Source: Halichoerus grypus
Lineage: Eukaryota; Chordata; Mammalia; Carnivora; Phocidae
Assembly: GCF_964656455.1 (NCBI RefSeq)
Contig: NC_135725.1
Span: 47,561,688 to 47,625,687 of the forward strand
DNA length: 64,000 nucleotides
Direction of reading: 5' to 3'
Below are positions 44,978-56,018 of the stretch, one piece after another. The notes beneath the pieces were generated by a model. It saw only the letters and a list, made by a program, of their open reading frames with translations. It did no database searches and was not told the DNA's origin. Both the position numbers and the translations under genes were made by a program. Positions within the stretch are counted from its first letter, which is position 1, and every line of letters starts with the position of its first letter.

Positions 44978-44989
44978 AAACACAATTTT

Positions 44990-45187
44990 TTTTAAAGATT
45001 TTATTTATTTATTTGACAGAGAGAGAGACACAGCAAGAGAGGGAACACAAGCAGGTGGAGTGGGAGAGGGAGAAGCAGGCTTCCCTCCGAGCAAGAAGCC
45101 CGATGTGGGGCTCGATCCCACGACCCTGAGATCATGACCTGAGCCGAAGGCAGACGTTTAACCTACTGAGCCACTCAGGCACCCCTA
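44990..45187 (-). mobile_element. SINEC: Can-SINE, antisense
   Basis: TTAAAGATTTTATTTATTTA start, GATGTGGGGCTCGATCCCAC, GAGCCACTCAGGCACCCC end. TSD AAACACAATTTT (44978-44989) versus AAACACAGTTTT (45188-45199). Confidence 0.94.
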
Positions 45188-45199
45188 AAACACAGTTTT

Positions 45200-46588
45200 A
45201 AGTTGTCTTTTAAGGAATCATTCATTTCAGGGTGTTCCCTGGTTTTGACTAAGAAAATAATTCCCTCAGTCTTTCTTTCCCTGAATCTAGCCTACTTCTT
45301 CCTTGAATCTGTTTTGTTTCCCACAAAGTTCTTTTAAAACACGAAATGTCCATATGTGTGTTTCTTTCTCTCCTTCAGCAGCTGCATTCTCGGCCACATA
45401 TTTACATAATTTGGTGGCCGGCTCATCAGTCCGTTCCTTCATGTGGAAATTGCCGGAGTCCAAAGGCCTCTCTGGGGTGGCACTGCACTCATTATTTGTA
45501 TGACATTGCTAGAGGAACCATGCTTGCTCCGGACTCATTTTGAACTTATCAAGGAAGGATGTGGATGACATCAGGGAAGGATTTTACAAGACTCTGTCTA
45601 GACTGCCAAAACAATCTGTGGTGGAGAAAATTGCGTAAATATGGGCTACCAGGAAACAGTCATTTTTCTTCTCCCCTCCTTGTGGTCTTTTTTTGGTGTG
45701 GGACCGAGTGCAGCCTGGGCTGGCAATTCTGTAAATTATACTCTTTGAATCATGTAATAATAACTCAAGGACCAGAATGATTTAATGCCATATGGTAAGT
45801 GAATGTGGGAATCATCTCAGACCAAATAAATAAATTGAAGAAGTGAGTGACTTTGAGCTAGTTTTAACTTACATGTTTCTTCCAAATTTCTTAGTTTTAT
45901 CCAAGGTTTTGTGGGCATTCTAGATAGACAGACACCCCAAGGATAAATACTAGATGAACAAGTAACGATGCAATTTTTCTCCTGTGGATGGAAGACGGGG
46001 CCCAGAACGAGATTTCTTTGCCTGCACATTACCTACTCAAGGGTCTGGCAGAGCCCCTAGTCAGTTCGATTGGGAAAAAAAGGCCTCAAATGCTTCCAAT
46101 GTTCCAAACAATGTACTCCTTTCTAGAAATACAAAGATCCACTGGCTTATGGTGATTATTTGCTTGGTCCAACCCCCAAAAAGCATGACGTGGTGAATTT
46201 TCTTCATTGAGTCTCGTTTTTAATTCTTACACCCAGGAATGACCACAAAAAAAAAGAAATAGACGCACTTCTTGAAGTGTCAGGCCTAGGCCAACCTGTG
46301 CAATGAGCAACAGTTTTGTCTGTTTTAAACAAAGCCTGGGACACAAGAGATTGCTTTAGAGTCATGTAGAACTAAATTCAAGATCCTAAGAAGCAGTGCT
46401 TTTCCTTCCTCTGTATTTCCCTTTTCTGGGTTTTTATTCCGTCTTTGGCATAAATTCTCTTTCTCTTATCCACTGACCCCCATCTACTATCACCCACATC
46501 TGTTCCAAACTGGCCTGTGTCAGCCCAGCTGTTTCAAGGACTTGCTGAAGGTTACTGAAGATTCAGACTAGGGGATAGGTGACCAGTT
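45200..46588. other. Repeat-poor unique block
   Basis: About 1.4 kb in which I recognise no interspersed repeat. The part 45370-45540 mixes CpGs (CGGCC, CCGGC, CCGGAG) with homeobox-type ATTTACATAATTTGG. A pyrimidine-rich acceptor-like TTTCTCTCCTTCAG ends at about 45380, but no good donor follows. A conserved non-coding element is possible but cannot be shown from one sequence. Confidence 0.35.
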
Positions 46589-46698
46589 ATGCTGCATAAC
46601 AAACCATTTAAGAACTTAGTGGCTCAAAACAACATTATATTTCATGATTCTCCGGGTTGGCTAGGTCCTGCTTTGGGGGTGTTCCTCTACCGGTCTCA
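46589..46698. mobile_element. Old interspersed repeat, first part (unnamed)
   Basis: TGCTGCATAACAAACCATTT, CTTAGTGGCTCAAAACAACA, CTCCGGGTTGGCTAGGTCCT match a common ancient mammalian repeat. It continues after the SINE to about 47220. Confidence 0.55.
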
Positions 46699-46712
46699 CT
46701 TGAGTTTTTTGG

Positions 46713-46915
46713 TTTTTTGTTTTGTTTGTTTGTTTAGAGAGAGAGAGAGCAGGGAGAGGGGCAGAGGGAGAGGGAGAGAGGGAGAATCTCAAACAGGCTC
46801 CACACCCAGGGCAGAGCCCGATGCCAGGCTCAATCTTACAACCCAGACATCATGACCTGAGCTGAAATCAAGAGTCGGATGCTTAACAGACAGAGCCACC
46901 CCGGCACCACCCCCC
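46713..46915 (-). mobile_element. SINEC: Can-SINE, older, with TTTG-rich tail
   Basis: Antisense. Tail is TTTTGTTTGTTTG instead of TTTATTTA. Head reads GAAATCAAGAGTCGGATGCT. TSD CTTGAGTTTTTTGG (46699-46712) versus CTTGAGGTTTTTTA (46916-46929). Confidence 0.9.
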
Positions 46916-46929
46916 CTTGAGGTTTTTTA

Positions 46930-47220
46930 TGAGGCCACTGGGCTGCAGATAGGACCTGGTGGTTGATTCCTTGTTGTTCCTCCAAAAACCTCTCATCTTC
47001 CAGGACTTCTCCATATGGCCTCTCTTTCCATCAGGGTAACCTGGCTTTATACATGGTAGATGATGGCTCCAAAAAGAAGGAAGCAAAAGCTTCCAGGTCT
47101 TCCTACTGCCTGGGCTTAGAAGTGTCAGCACATCACTTTCTTCATAGGCCCACCTACATTCGTGGGTAGTAAACATTAACATTGTTTGGGGCCATCTCTA
47201 AAGATTAACTACCACACTAG
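46930..47220. mobile_element. Old interspersed repeat, second part (unnamed)
   Basis: TCTCCATATGGCCTCTCTTT, AGTGTCAGCACATCACTTTC, TAAAGATTAACTACCACAC continue the element begun at 46589. Confidence 0.5.
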
Positions 47221-47232
47221 GCATCCCTATAT

Positions 47233-47375
47233 TGGGAAAAGAAGAAAAGAAAGGAAGGAAGGGAGGGAGAGAAGAAGGAAGGAAGGAAGGAAGATAGGAA
47301 GAAAAAAGAAAAAAGAAAGAAAAAAGGGGCAATAAAAAAAACAAAGACACAAAGAAAAAAGAGAAAACAAAAAGA
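47233..47375 (+). repeat. (GGAA)n/(GAAA)n purine tract
   Basis: About 140 bases nearly all A/G, with GGAAGGAAGGAAGGAAG units around 47274-47292. Possible triplex-forming and length-variable tract. Confidence 0.9.
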
Positions 47376-47789
47376 TTTTCACAAAAGTCATGCCTTTAAG
47401 CAGTGCCCTTTGCTGTGAGGCGTATTAGACAGCCTGGCTACACTGCAGAGATGATTTAAAGAAGGCTTCTAGCTCAGACCGCACCATGCTGAGACAGTTC
47501 GCATGGACCAAGGTCAATCTGTTCGGGTCACACCTCCACATCTCTCCTGAGATCCACACGGCCCCCACCCCAGCCTTAATTTATGAAGAATTAAAGAGCT
47601 CCAACTAGCTTCATGACACTGCACAATCCTCTCCCAAACAGTGTGGAGCCTTGGAGCATCTGGGGGCTAGGACAAGAGGTAGAGGCCAAGTAAGCAAGGG
47701 TAAAATTGGTGTATGCAAAGGCTTTGAGACAGAAAAGCTTGTGGCGTGGCGGGCACCAGGGAGCAGCTGCGGTTAAAAGGGAACTTGGC
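47376..47789. other. Unique DNA
   Basis: Nothing recognised. Confidence 0.45.
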
Positions 47790-48000
47790 ATTAGAAATCC
47801 AAGGTTCTTGTCACAGTCCTGTCATTTGCCGGCAGTGTGACCTGTAACAAATCATTGGAGGTCTTTTTCAACCAGACAAGGGGGATGGAGAGCTGCAGAC
47901 CTCACAGGTTATAGGATTGAAAATGAAAAGGAATGCGTGAGCAAAGTTCCTTCGTAAACTTGGAAGTGCTTTGCAAATGCAAAATACCAAACGCATAAGA
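47790..48000 (+). repeat. MIR copy
   Basis: Sense: TTGTCACAGTCCTGTCATTT, GGCAGTGTGACCTGTAACAA, AAGTGCTTTGCAAATGCAAA. Confidence 0.7.
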
Positions 48001-49514
48001 TGAGAGCCAGTAGGAGGTAAGCTACAAGAGTTCACAGATCACACGCAGAAAACAATAGGAAACTTAAGTGCAGTGAAGCTGGAAGAAATTAAAAGGCACA
48101 TAAACCACATAGATGGCCCAAGAAATAAATCTGTTCAATCTAAAAATACACTCTATATTACTTTTACACTTAAATTTATACTCCCGATTTCTCCGGAAAT
48201 CATTTTCAAAGTTTCTCAGTTCGTCTATTTGCAACACCTCTACAACTGTCCTAAAAGCAGAGACGACCTACCGAGAGCAGAAGTTAGTGCATTATGTAAA
48301 ATTCCATAGGTGTTTGCCTCTTGCCTCCTAGGACGCTTAGCAGACTCGCACTAATTCGGGACTTGTTCTAACGTTACAGTTGGCATGTGTAAGACCTCAT
48401 CAAGAACCATGAGTCACGGGGAAAATTGTTTTACACAGAGCAGTTAACTCCTGGTCTTTGACTTAGATGAATTGGCTGGCTTTTGACCAGATGTAGTGAG
48501 GAGACCGGATGGACCACAGAGAGGAAGCTCTTTCCTCCTGCCTTCAGCACACGGTTCAAAGGCAGTGTCTTCACGTAAACTCTGTGGCCAACACTGACAC
48601 GCAAGTTTTCACACGCAGGTGGAGTGAGGAGCCGGCTGACGGTGTGCCCACAGCCCTGTGTGGGTTTTCCCCTGTCTCTGTGTTGAAAAATAAAATGCTG
48701 TGTTCACCTATAGAGGATGACTCACTTGGAGAGCCTCCCGTGAAACCCAAGGCTCAGGTTTCTGTGTGTCGTCTCCAGAAGGACTAAGCGGTGCAGGGCT
48801 GAGCAAGCTTGATGGGGCACCAGCCAGCAACCAACTGTGCAGGACTTAAGAGAGTGCAACTGGTAATGAGTCAGCACTTTGAAAAGTAGATTCAGGCTGT
48901 GGGATGATCCTGTCTTTTCTCTATTTCACTCAAATTGACATTGATGTTGATGCTTCCTTGAACAAGCAGGGATGTCGAGATGACTCATGTTTATATTTTC
49001 TCACCTGCCCTTGAAATGTAGTATAAAACTAGTCCTTAGAATACTCTTCTTTCCATGTGTGTGAATCTAGAAGACGTTACACCTGAAGAAACAGGCTGAT
49101 CCAAGGAGCTCAAAAGAGCAAGATCCACAGGTGTATGATGGCCTGGCTCTTGGGAAAAGGACATTCCTGAAGAATTTGACTTGGGAACACAACATTTAAA
49201 TTTTATGCAGACGACAGAGCCAGTTTTGCCGCCTATGAGTGGAGCCACAGATAAAATGTCCTTGAATATGTCATCCTTGGATTCAAAGAAAAGACATAAC
49301 TATTTGTAAAAATTATTCTTTAAAAAAAGATGACTTAGTTTTGTTTACATATCAGAAACCCTGGAATGGGAATATCTTTGGATTTATTCATTTTATAGGA
49401 ATTTGCTGGTAGCACCTACATTGTTTGTGTACCAGTTTATTCCCCAAAAATGAGAGGCTGGGACACAATTGTTGGAGGAGATGCCTTTTGAACCCATTAT
49501 GACAAATTATAATT
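48001..49514. other. Repeat-poor unique block
   Basis: About 1.5 kb with no repeat recognised. It holds a 92-codon plus-strand frame (48509-48787) opening with MDHREEALSS and closing with VSVCRLQKD. I know no homologue, the start context is poor (C at -3), and no splice or poly-A signals frame it. Not called as a gene. Confidence 0.4.
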
Positions 49515-49528
49515 AAATTAAACTGGAA

Positions 49529-49724
49529 GAGGGGCGCCTGGGTGGCTCAGTCGTTAAGCGTCTGCCTTCGGCTCAGGTCATGATCCCAGGGTCCTGGGAT
49601 CGAGCCCCACATCGGGCTCCCTGCTCAGCGGGAAGCCTGCTTCTCCCTCTCCCACTCCCCCTGCTTGTGTTCCCTCTCTCGCTGTGTCTCTCTCTGTCAA
49701 ATAAATAAAATCTTTAAAAAAAAA
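49529..49724 (+). mobile_element. SINEC: Can-SINE, closest to consensus in the window
   Basis: GGGGCGCCTGGGTGGCTCAG, GTTAAGCGTCTGCCTTCGGC, GGGATCGAGCCCCACATCGG, CTCTCGCTGTGTCTCTCTCT, AAATAAATAAAATCTTTAAA. The TSD AAATTAAACTGGAA is perfect at 49515-49528 and 49725-49738. Probably among the youngest insertions here. Confidence 0.97.
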
Positions 49725-49738
49725 AAATTAAACTGGAA

Positions 49739-50629
49739 TATACCTAAGAGAGAACTGATGTGATGGACAGCGAAAGAGGGGAAGGGCTGTCTGACCTCCA
49801 ATAGTCTAACATAAACTCCATTGCGCCCACCCTGCTCCTGGTGGCCCTGTGAGATCATGGCTCTCCAGAGAGGAAGAGCCGTGCTGTGGAAAAGCCAGCA
49901 GGGCTGTTGAATGGCTCACAGAAGCAATTTTTATCAGCAGAGTCCAAGCCTAGTACAGGAGGCGGACCCCCATCCACGATGCCAGAGGGCCTCCATCAGA
50001 AGGTGACTCACTTGGCGCTCTTCAACTGAATGGGGCATTTAATTAAGTTTTTTTTTTTTTTTTAACCTCCTACTAATTTCTCCTTCCTCATGTGAGGTAT
50101 TTCAGGATGTGTGAGCAACACAATGGTTTGGTTCTGTTGTCTTGCCTTGCCTTCTTCAGGAACTCATTCTAGAACGAACAGAGGAAAAAAAGTGTGTGTG
50201 TGTGTGTGTGTGTAGTCTAAAGTTGCGTCTACATGAAGCTCAAATGATAGAGTCAGATAAGTCTGGCATCATTATTGGCAAAATAATCCTTCGTTGGCTT
50301 CAGTTTATAAACTGGCATTATGTATAGGAACAGTCTAAGTTTTTTTTAAGGTGGAAATGAAGTACTGACTAGAAAGAAATTGTTCTTCTGTCACAGTTTT
50401 AATGTGTTCTGTCCATTTTCAACTTAGAATATTGGGGTAAGCCCACCCCACCCCACTTATTTATGTAGGTGGCTCCGAGAATGTTTCATTTATATTGTTT
50501 CTGGATTAGGGTTTTTTTTTTTTTTTTTTTTAAGCTTTAAAGAGAAATAGGGAAGAAAGTGTGCCTGCTTAAAGACTAATCCCTATGTGTAGTGAGATGC
50601 TTTTGGGGTGGCGTGCTTCTGGAAGGTAG
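49739..50629. other. Unique DNA with poly-T and GT tracts
   Basis: T runs at about 50050-50064 and 50511-50531 and a (GT)11 at 50192-50213. No gene seen. Confidence 0.5.
50192..50213 (+). repeat. (GT)n microsatellite
   Basis: Eleven uninterrupted GT units after AAAAAAA. Confidence 0.92.
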
Positions 50630-50880
50630 GCAGCATGCTATCGGGCAAAGGAGCCCCAGAATTGGAGTCAGGAGACCTAGATGCTTATCCTGACTCTGCC
50701 TTTATTGACTTAGATCATCTTTATTTCTTTTCCTTTCTTTTTCTTTTCTAAGAGATCATCTTTAGCAAGTTAATTAACCACTTGGGCTTCTACATTTTCT
50801 AACCTGTAAAATGCTAGATTGAATCATCCTTAACGGTATCCTGCAGCTTTTGTTATTCTAGGATTCTTTTTCATGATGTG
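50630..50880 (+). repeat. MIR with CT-rich insert
   Basis: Sense: AGGAGCCCCAGAATTGGAGT, TTATCCTGACTCTGCCTTTA, AGTTAATTAACCACTTGGGC, TAACCTGTAAAATGCTAGAT. A TCTTTTCC-rich insert lies between ATCATCTTTA repeats (50714-50765). Confidence 0.75.
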
Positions 50881-52135
50881 TAGGTTGAAAATGTAGAAAA
50901 AAACCCAGATATACAAAGAGGCAAGTCATTGTTCCTAATAGCATGATTGGATTTCACAGCAGAGTTGATCCAACAGTTTGAGGTCTTATGAATAATTTTA
51001 AATGTTTGAAAAATAGTCAATTAACCAGAAAGTGAATGATGTAAGTTTAATGTTCTATTAGTTTACAGAGGACATAAAAATACATGTGGTAAGAAATAGT
51101 CCAATATGGATCAGTTTACTAGTCCAATTTTTTTTCTCTGATACTCCAAGGGCACTTTATGGTGAAACATATGCATTGGCTTACACTGAAGAATTCCAAA
51201 GCATAGAGATGGCCCTTTAAAGCCCATAGCATTGCCTTAACAATCAAGTTTTTTGTACTTTGAGTTACCCAAACACTTCCTACAGTTATTTTCAGAAAAA
51301 AATTAAATAGTTATGCTTTTCTTAAAAAATTAAGAACAAGACTCCTATGCCTTCTCTCTACTCCATGATCTTCTCCTAGGCAAGTTCATCAATCCCATCG
51401 GTGTAACTATTATTTTTATGCAGATAAACACCTGAGCACCAAACCCATGCTGTATGTGGGAAGTGTCCACTTGGAAGCTTCTGTGACAGTATCAGTTCGA
51501 CCTCATCCTTTGCCAAAACCTACTGTTCCTCCTGGGGTTCCTATCTGGTTGTTGGCTCTGTCCACCGGTCATTCAAGTTAAAACCCGGCGGTCATCTCTA
51601 TACATATTTCTACCTCACACATCATGTTCAATTGCTTTAAATACTGGCAAATGAGGGACAACTCCACTTGGTGTACATGTGTGTGGCTAAACCGTTCTCT
51701 TACATTCTTTGCAACGAGATGGAAATTTCAGCGTCCCAACAGACAGAGTTCCGTTAAAGAACCTCACATGAACTTTTATTTCCTGTCAAATGCAATACCC
51801 ACAAAGAATTGGATATTACCTACATGACTTTTAGCATTTTGCTTCAGTGTGGAAACTGCTAACTGTCCGAGTGGTCCTAAGCCTGAATTTAATATGGCTT
51901 ATTCATGATTGGGGCAAATGACAGAACTCAGTAACCCAAACCTGCAAACTGAAACTCTAAAGGGAATTCTGCTCCAGCAAGAAGAAAAGGGTGGGCTAAT
52001 TCCTTGATTATTTTCTCAGAACAGAGATGGAAATACTTTTCCTGGTATTCCCAATGGACTAAGACAACTAGCCCTTACCTAGGTGAAACCCACTGGGCCT
52101 TAATCAAAGGGACAAGTCTCTAGGTGTGCACACTA
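50881..52135. other. Unique DNA
   Basis: No repeat or gene recognised over 1.25 kb. Confidence 0.45.
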
Positions 52136-52285
52136 GTGGTTCTCAAAGTGTAGTCTCTAGATCAGCAAAATCTTGGGTGCTGCCCCAGGGCTATTGAATC
52201 AGACAGAAACTCTGGGCACACGCACAGCAATGTGTTTTAACAAGCCCTCCAGGTGAATCTGACACATGCTAGACTGAGATCACTG
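52136..52285 (+). mobile_element. MER5A DNA transposon copy
   Basis: Non-autonomous hAT-Charlie element: AGTGGTTCTCAAAGTGTAGT, ATTGAATCAGACAGAAACTC, AATGTGTTTTAACAAGCCCT, CCAGGTGAATCTGACACATG. No transposase encoded. Confidence 0.92.
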
Positions 52286-52789
52286 ATTGCAAAACCAAAG
52301 AACCTCAAGCATTGAACTTAAATATATTATCAAACCTCTTTCAGTGTAGATATGCAAATATTTAATAGAAAGGATATAATGACTTATTTTATTAAAAAAT
52401 GACAGTCAACAGTTATAGTGGGCCATGTTATTATCAATTTCAAATCCTGAAAAAAGGACATAATTTTCATGTAGTAGATCTAAATCTTCCAAGTTTTGGT
52501 CCCCAAAGAAAGGAGCTTTTACTTTGTTTTGCAAACTCTATCATAGAATCCTTTCTTATACTCATTTCCGCATATCTATTCTTACCTGAATTTGTGTCAT
52601 TATCATCATTTACAAAGCTATTTAGTAGTCTCCTCAATGTTCACGGATGGTCATCCTTCATAGAGCTACTCAAAATAGCTTTCTGAAACTTACGTCAAAT
52701 CGGGTTCCTTTATCTTTTCGACACTGCCTTGTAAAAGTGATTTTTCCTAGTTCTTAGTTTTATCACTAATTACTCATCTGTGCTCTGGG
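52286..52789. other. Unique DNA
   Basis: A 95-codon frame (52399-52686) has no recognised domain; nothing else seen. Confidence 0.45.
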
Positions 52790-53044
52790 TTTCACACCTT
52801 CTCCCTGTGCTCTCTGGTTTGGTCCTATTGGACCATTCAACACTGCCCAGAGGTGTATATACTTCCACAACTGTGTGCCTCCGCTCATTCTATTCTGCAT
52901 ATGAAATCATCTCATCACATCTTCTATTAAAGTTCTACACCTTTCTCTGTGATACTTTCTCTGATTCTTCTTACTGGAATTAGTTTCATTCTTTCCTAAT
53001 CCTGGGAAGAATGGAAGGAATATAATGCATCCTGGTTTAATGCT
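52790..53044 (+). repeat. L2, first part
   Basis: Sense L2-like order (CTCCCTGTGCTCTCTGG, then ACTGTGTGCCTCCGCTCATT) interrupted by a MIR and resumed at 53166. Confidence 0.5.
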
Positions 53045-53165
53045 GTGTGTACACTATCCAGTTTAATCTTTATAACCATATAAAGCAATTCTATGGTCCC
53101 CATTTTATAGATGAGTAAATTGAGGTTCAGAGAGATTAAGTAACTTGCCCGGTATCATATTGACA
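53045..53165 (-). repeat. MIR inserted in L2
   Basis: Antisense: CCCCATTTTATAGATGAGTA, GAGAGATTAAGTAACTTGCC. Confidence 0.82.
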
Positions 53166-53405
53166 ATAGCTGGTGGAGAAATGATTCAAACTGAGGTTTA
53201 TTTGTGGATCAGGGCTAGTGATCTCCTGACTTACCATGATGGGCCTCCATCTAACCTTTATTTCAATACCTCACATTGTAGTAATGTATGTGACTATATC
53301 TTCCATAACCTACTTGAAGGAAGGTATTATTTATCTTGGATGCCTGTTGCCATTACAGTGTGTTACATATGTAAATACTCAATAAATGTTTGTTGTAATT
53401 AAATT
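53166..53405 (+). repeat. L2 3' end, second part
   Basis: Sense L2 terminus: AACCTACTTGAAGGAAGGTA, GTTACATATGTAAATACTCA, ATAAATGTTTGTTGTAATTA. Confidence 0.65.
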
Positions 53406-54285
53406 CAATCAAATTCCTTTCCAGTCACTTTCAACTAAGATATTTTTCAACTAAGATATTTTTCTCTTTAACTCCAACTCTTTGCGAGGGATATACTCCT
53501 CATTAATTAGTCACTGTACGAGAAGTGAGTGAATCAATGCTGACGCTGGTAAAATTTTCACTTTTTTACTTCTGCAGTGCTGACAATGCCTCCGTTGTAT
53601 GACAAACATTTTGGCTCAGCTCAGGTTTAATAAACCAAACTGTTTGTACATGCTAATGTAATAGATGGCCCCCTTTCTTCTTGCACAAATTGCGGCTTGA
53701 TTATTAATTATAAACGCCCTAGGACTATGTACCTTCTGCAGGCTACAAGTTCTTCCTTGTCTAAGCTTTTCTTTTCTTTTCAGAATGAAAAATGGAGAAA
53801 TGAACCAAATTTGTAACAAGAGATACAGTAACGAACAGGCAATCGTTTTGAGAATTTAATTACTATGGTCAATCTGCTTGAAAGTGACTGAAGCCAAATA
53901 ATTGGCTCAAATTTCTGCTTCACATATATTTTATAGATGCAAAATAGGTTGGCTCATCCAAACCAACAAATCTTGGTGTTAATATCACGGTGGCGACCGG
54001 CTTGGCTCTTACCCAGCGTGATCACCTTAGGAACTAGAGTCTCAGCATATTTCCCCACCTCCCAGCTGCCCCATGGGCACCTCCCTCTGCCCTATCTACA
54101 CAGGCTTATCAGATGCTTGGAGTCCTGATTGGCTACATCCTGTCAGAAGTGCTTATCTCTGGAAACCATCCACCCTTCCTTTCTATCAGTTTTTCTGGGG
54201 TCTGTCTTTGAACTTACCTGCTCCTTTAAAGGACTCAGCAGGCTGCTTTGCTTGGTTTCAAAGTAGATGCAAGGGCTGAAAAGGT
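53406..54285. other. Unique DNA
   Basis: Contains a 16-bp tandem duplication (TTTTCAACTAAGATATT type) at about 53431-53463. No repeat family or gene recognised. Confidence 0.5.
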
Positions 54286-54303
54286 TCAGCTAACTTACAC
54301 TCT

Positions 54304-54490
54304 CAATTTTTTTTTTTTTAAGATTTATCTATTTATTTGGGGGGGTGCATGGCAGAAGGAGAGGGAGAGAGGCAGACTCCCTGATGAGTATGGAGCCCAA
54401 TACGGGACTGGATCCCATGACCCTGAGATCATGACCTGAGCCGAAATCAAGAGTCAGATGCTTAACCGACTGAGCCACCCAGGCGCCCCA
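54304..54490 (-). mobile_element. SINEC: Can-SINE, older body type
   Basis: Antisense. Shortened GA tract with GGGGGGGTGCATGG, GAAATCAAGAGTCAGATGCT head variant, ACCCAGGCGCCCC end. The 18-bp TSD TCAGCTAACTTACACTCT is perfect at 54286-54303 and 54491-54508. Confidence 0.96.
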
Positions 54491-54508
54491 TCAGCTAACT
54501 TACACTCT

Positions 54509-56018
54509 AAAAGCAAAGTCCAGAGAGACAGAGGGAAGGAAGGAAGAATTAAGATAGTTCCAAGAGAATCACTGTGGAAGTGTTCAAGCACCATCTGGGA
54601 GGTATAAAGATGAGCAAATTAAATTGAATCAGTTATGTCTTTTAAGGGGTCCAAGCCAGATGATCAAAGCAAGAATTTGAATTTCTTGAACTACCATTGG
54701 TTGCTGAAGAGATAAAAATTTATTTGAAGTCATTAAGACAATCCCTATTTGGCTAATTCAACTGAAATGTTCAATGTTCATCTAGTTTCTAAGCATAACA
54801 AAGGAAATAAGAGAATGAGCCACATCCTAGTTATTTTTATAGCCTTAATCGCTTTCTTACGTTTCCAAATGACAGCAATTCACTTCACAAAGCCACGCCC
54901 ACCAGAATTTCCTGCTCTTCATCTGTTTTTCACCAATTTCTCTTCCTGAGCTTATTCTTTCTCTCACCTTTTCCCTCAACATCTTTTTTAAATCTCAAAG
55001 AGGCAAACATTGGGGCATAGCCAGATTTGGGTAATAAGCTTAGGGCAGGAAGGTGTGGTTAGGGTGGAGGTGGTAAGAAGGCATTCTAGTTCTTTTATTT
55101 TCTTATTTCAGGTCTGGGTAATTTCTTATTTCAGGTCTGGGTAAAAAATGCAGCCTTTGTATGATGCATAGGTATGCACAACTCTAGTCTCTCAAATGAC
55201 TAACTATGAGTATGCCCATCTTGGAACAGTCTATGAATTTCTATTAGTTACAAGGGAAATTGTACACTCACAGGTAATTTTGCATGAGTGCTCAAATTTT
55301 CAAATAATGCAAACAACCAAACTAGTTCACAAAAAGAAACAGGGAGATTGGTTTTTCTCATTCGATTTTTATTTTGAATGGGAATAACCATACGCTAACT
55401 AAAGCATTTCTTCTAAAAACATCACTCTGACTAGATAAATACCTTCACAGGCAAAAGCCAAATTTAATTCAGTTTTGTTTTGGTAACAATAAAATCAAAG
55501 TATCCTGGAACTATCAATTTCCCAACAGAAAGCAGATAATTCAGTGATTAACAGGGAATTTCTGTTTTCTTTATAGAAATCTTTGTAGAAAGATGTTGTG
55601 TGGTTGGTTTATGATCTGGGGGCGGATGGTTAGCAATGATGCTCTAGAATCAAAGAACGTTGAAGCAGGTATAAATCTTGAAGGCCACCTAGTACAATGC
55701 TTTGATTTTATAGACAGAATTCCATAGCTCCCAGATGAGTGACTCCAGATCATTCACTCCCCTGGAAAGCAGGCTTGTGGGTAAAAACCTCCACTATATT
55801 TTGCTTTGACAAGAGAGAAAAGGGAAAATTTCTTTTGAAATCTAACACTTGAGTGGTGTGATCTGAGTCCTGTTTTAGGAGATTAAACAGCTTTCTAGAC
55901 TGGTTACACTCCCCTAGAGACAACAGAACTAAAAACAACTCTTATTTTAAACCTTATCGTTGTAATTTTTACTCAATCCTTTTCTGGACCATTTTTGTTA
56001 ATAAATATAAAAAAAAAA
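54509..56018. other. Unique DNA
   Basis: A 23-bp tandem duplication lies at about 55103-55147. A possible CR1/L3 or MIR-like scrap lies at 55640-55770 (ATCTTGAAGGCCACCTAGTA). No gene recognised. Confidence 0.4.

Noticed and set aside
49005..49066. Minus-strand splice-like pair around 62 nt (TCTTCTAG acceptor, GGGCAG/GTGAGAA donor)
   Set aside because: The acceptor is weak and there is no flanking exon or homology; kept only as a decoy example.
54218..54275. Minus-strand splice-like pair around 58 nt (TTTTCAG acceptor, GAGCAG/GTAAGTT donor)
   Set aside because: The donor is good but the pyrimidine tract is short and mixed, and a 58-nt open frame carries little weight; decoys of this strength are expected in 64 kb.
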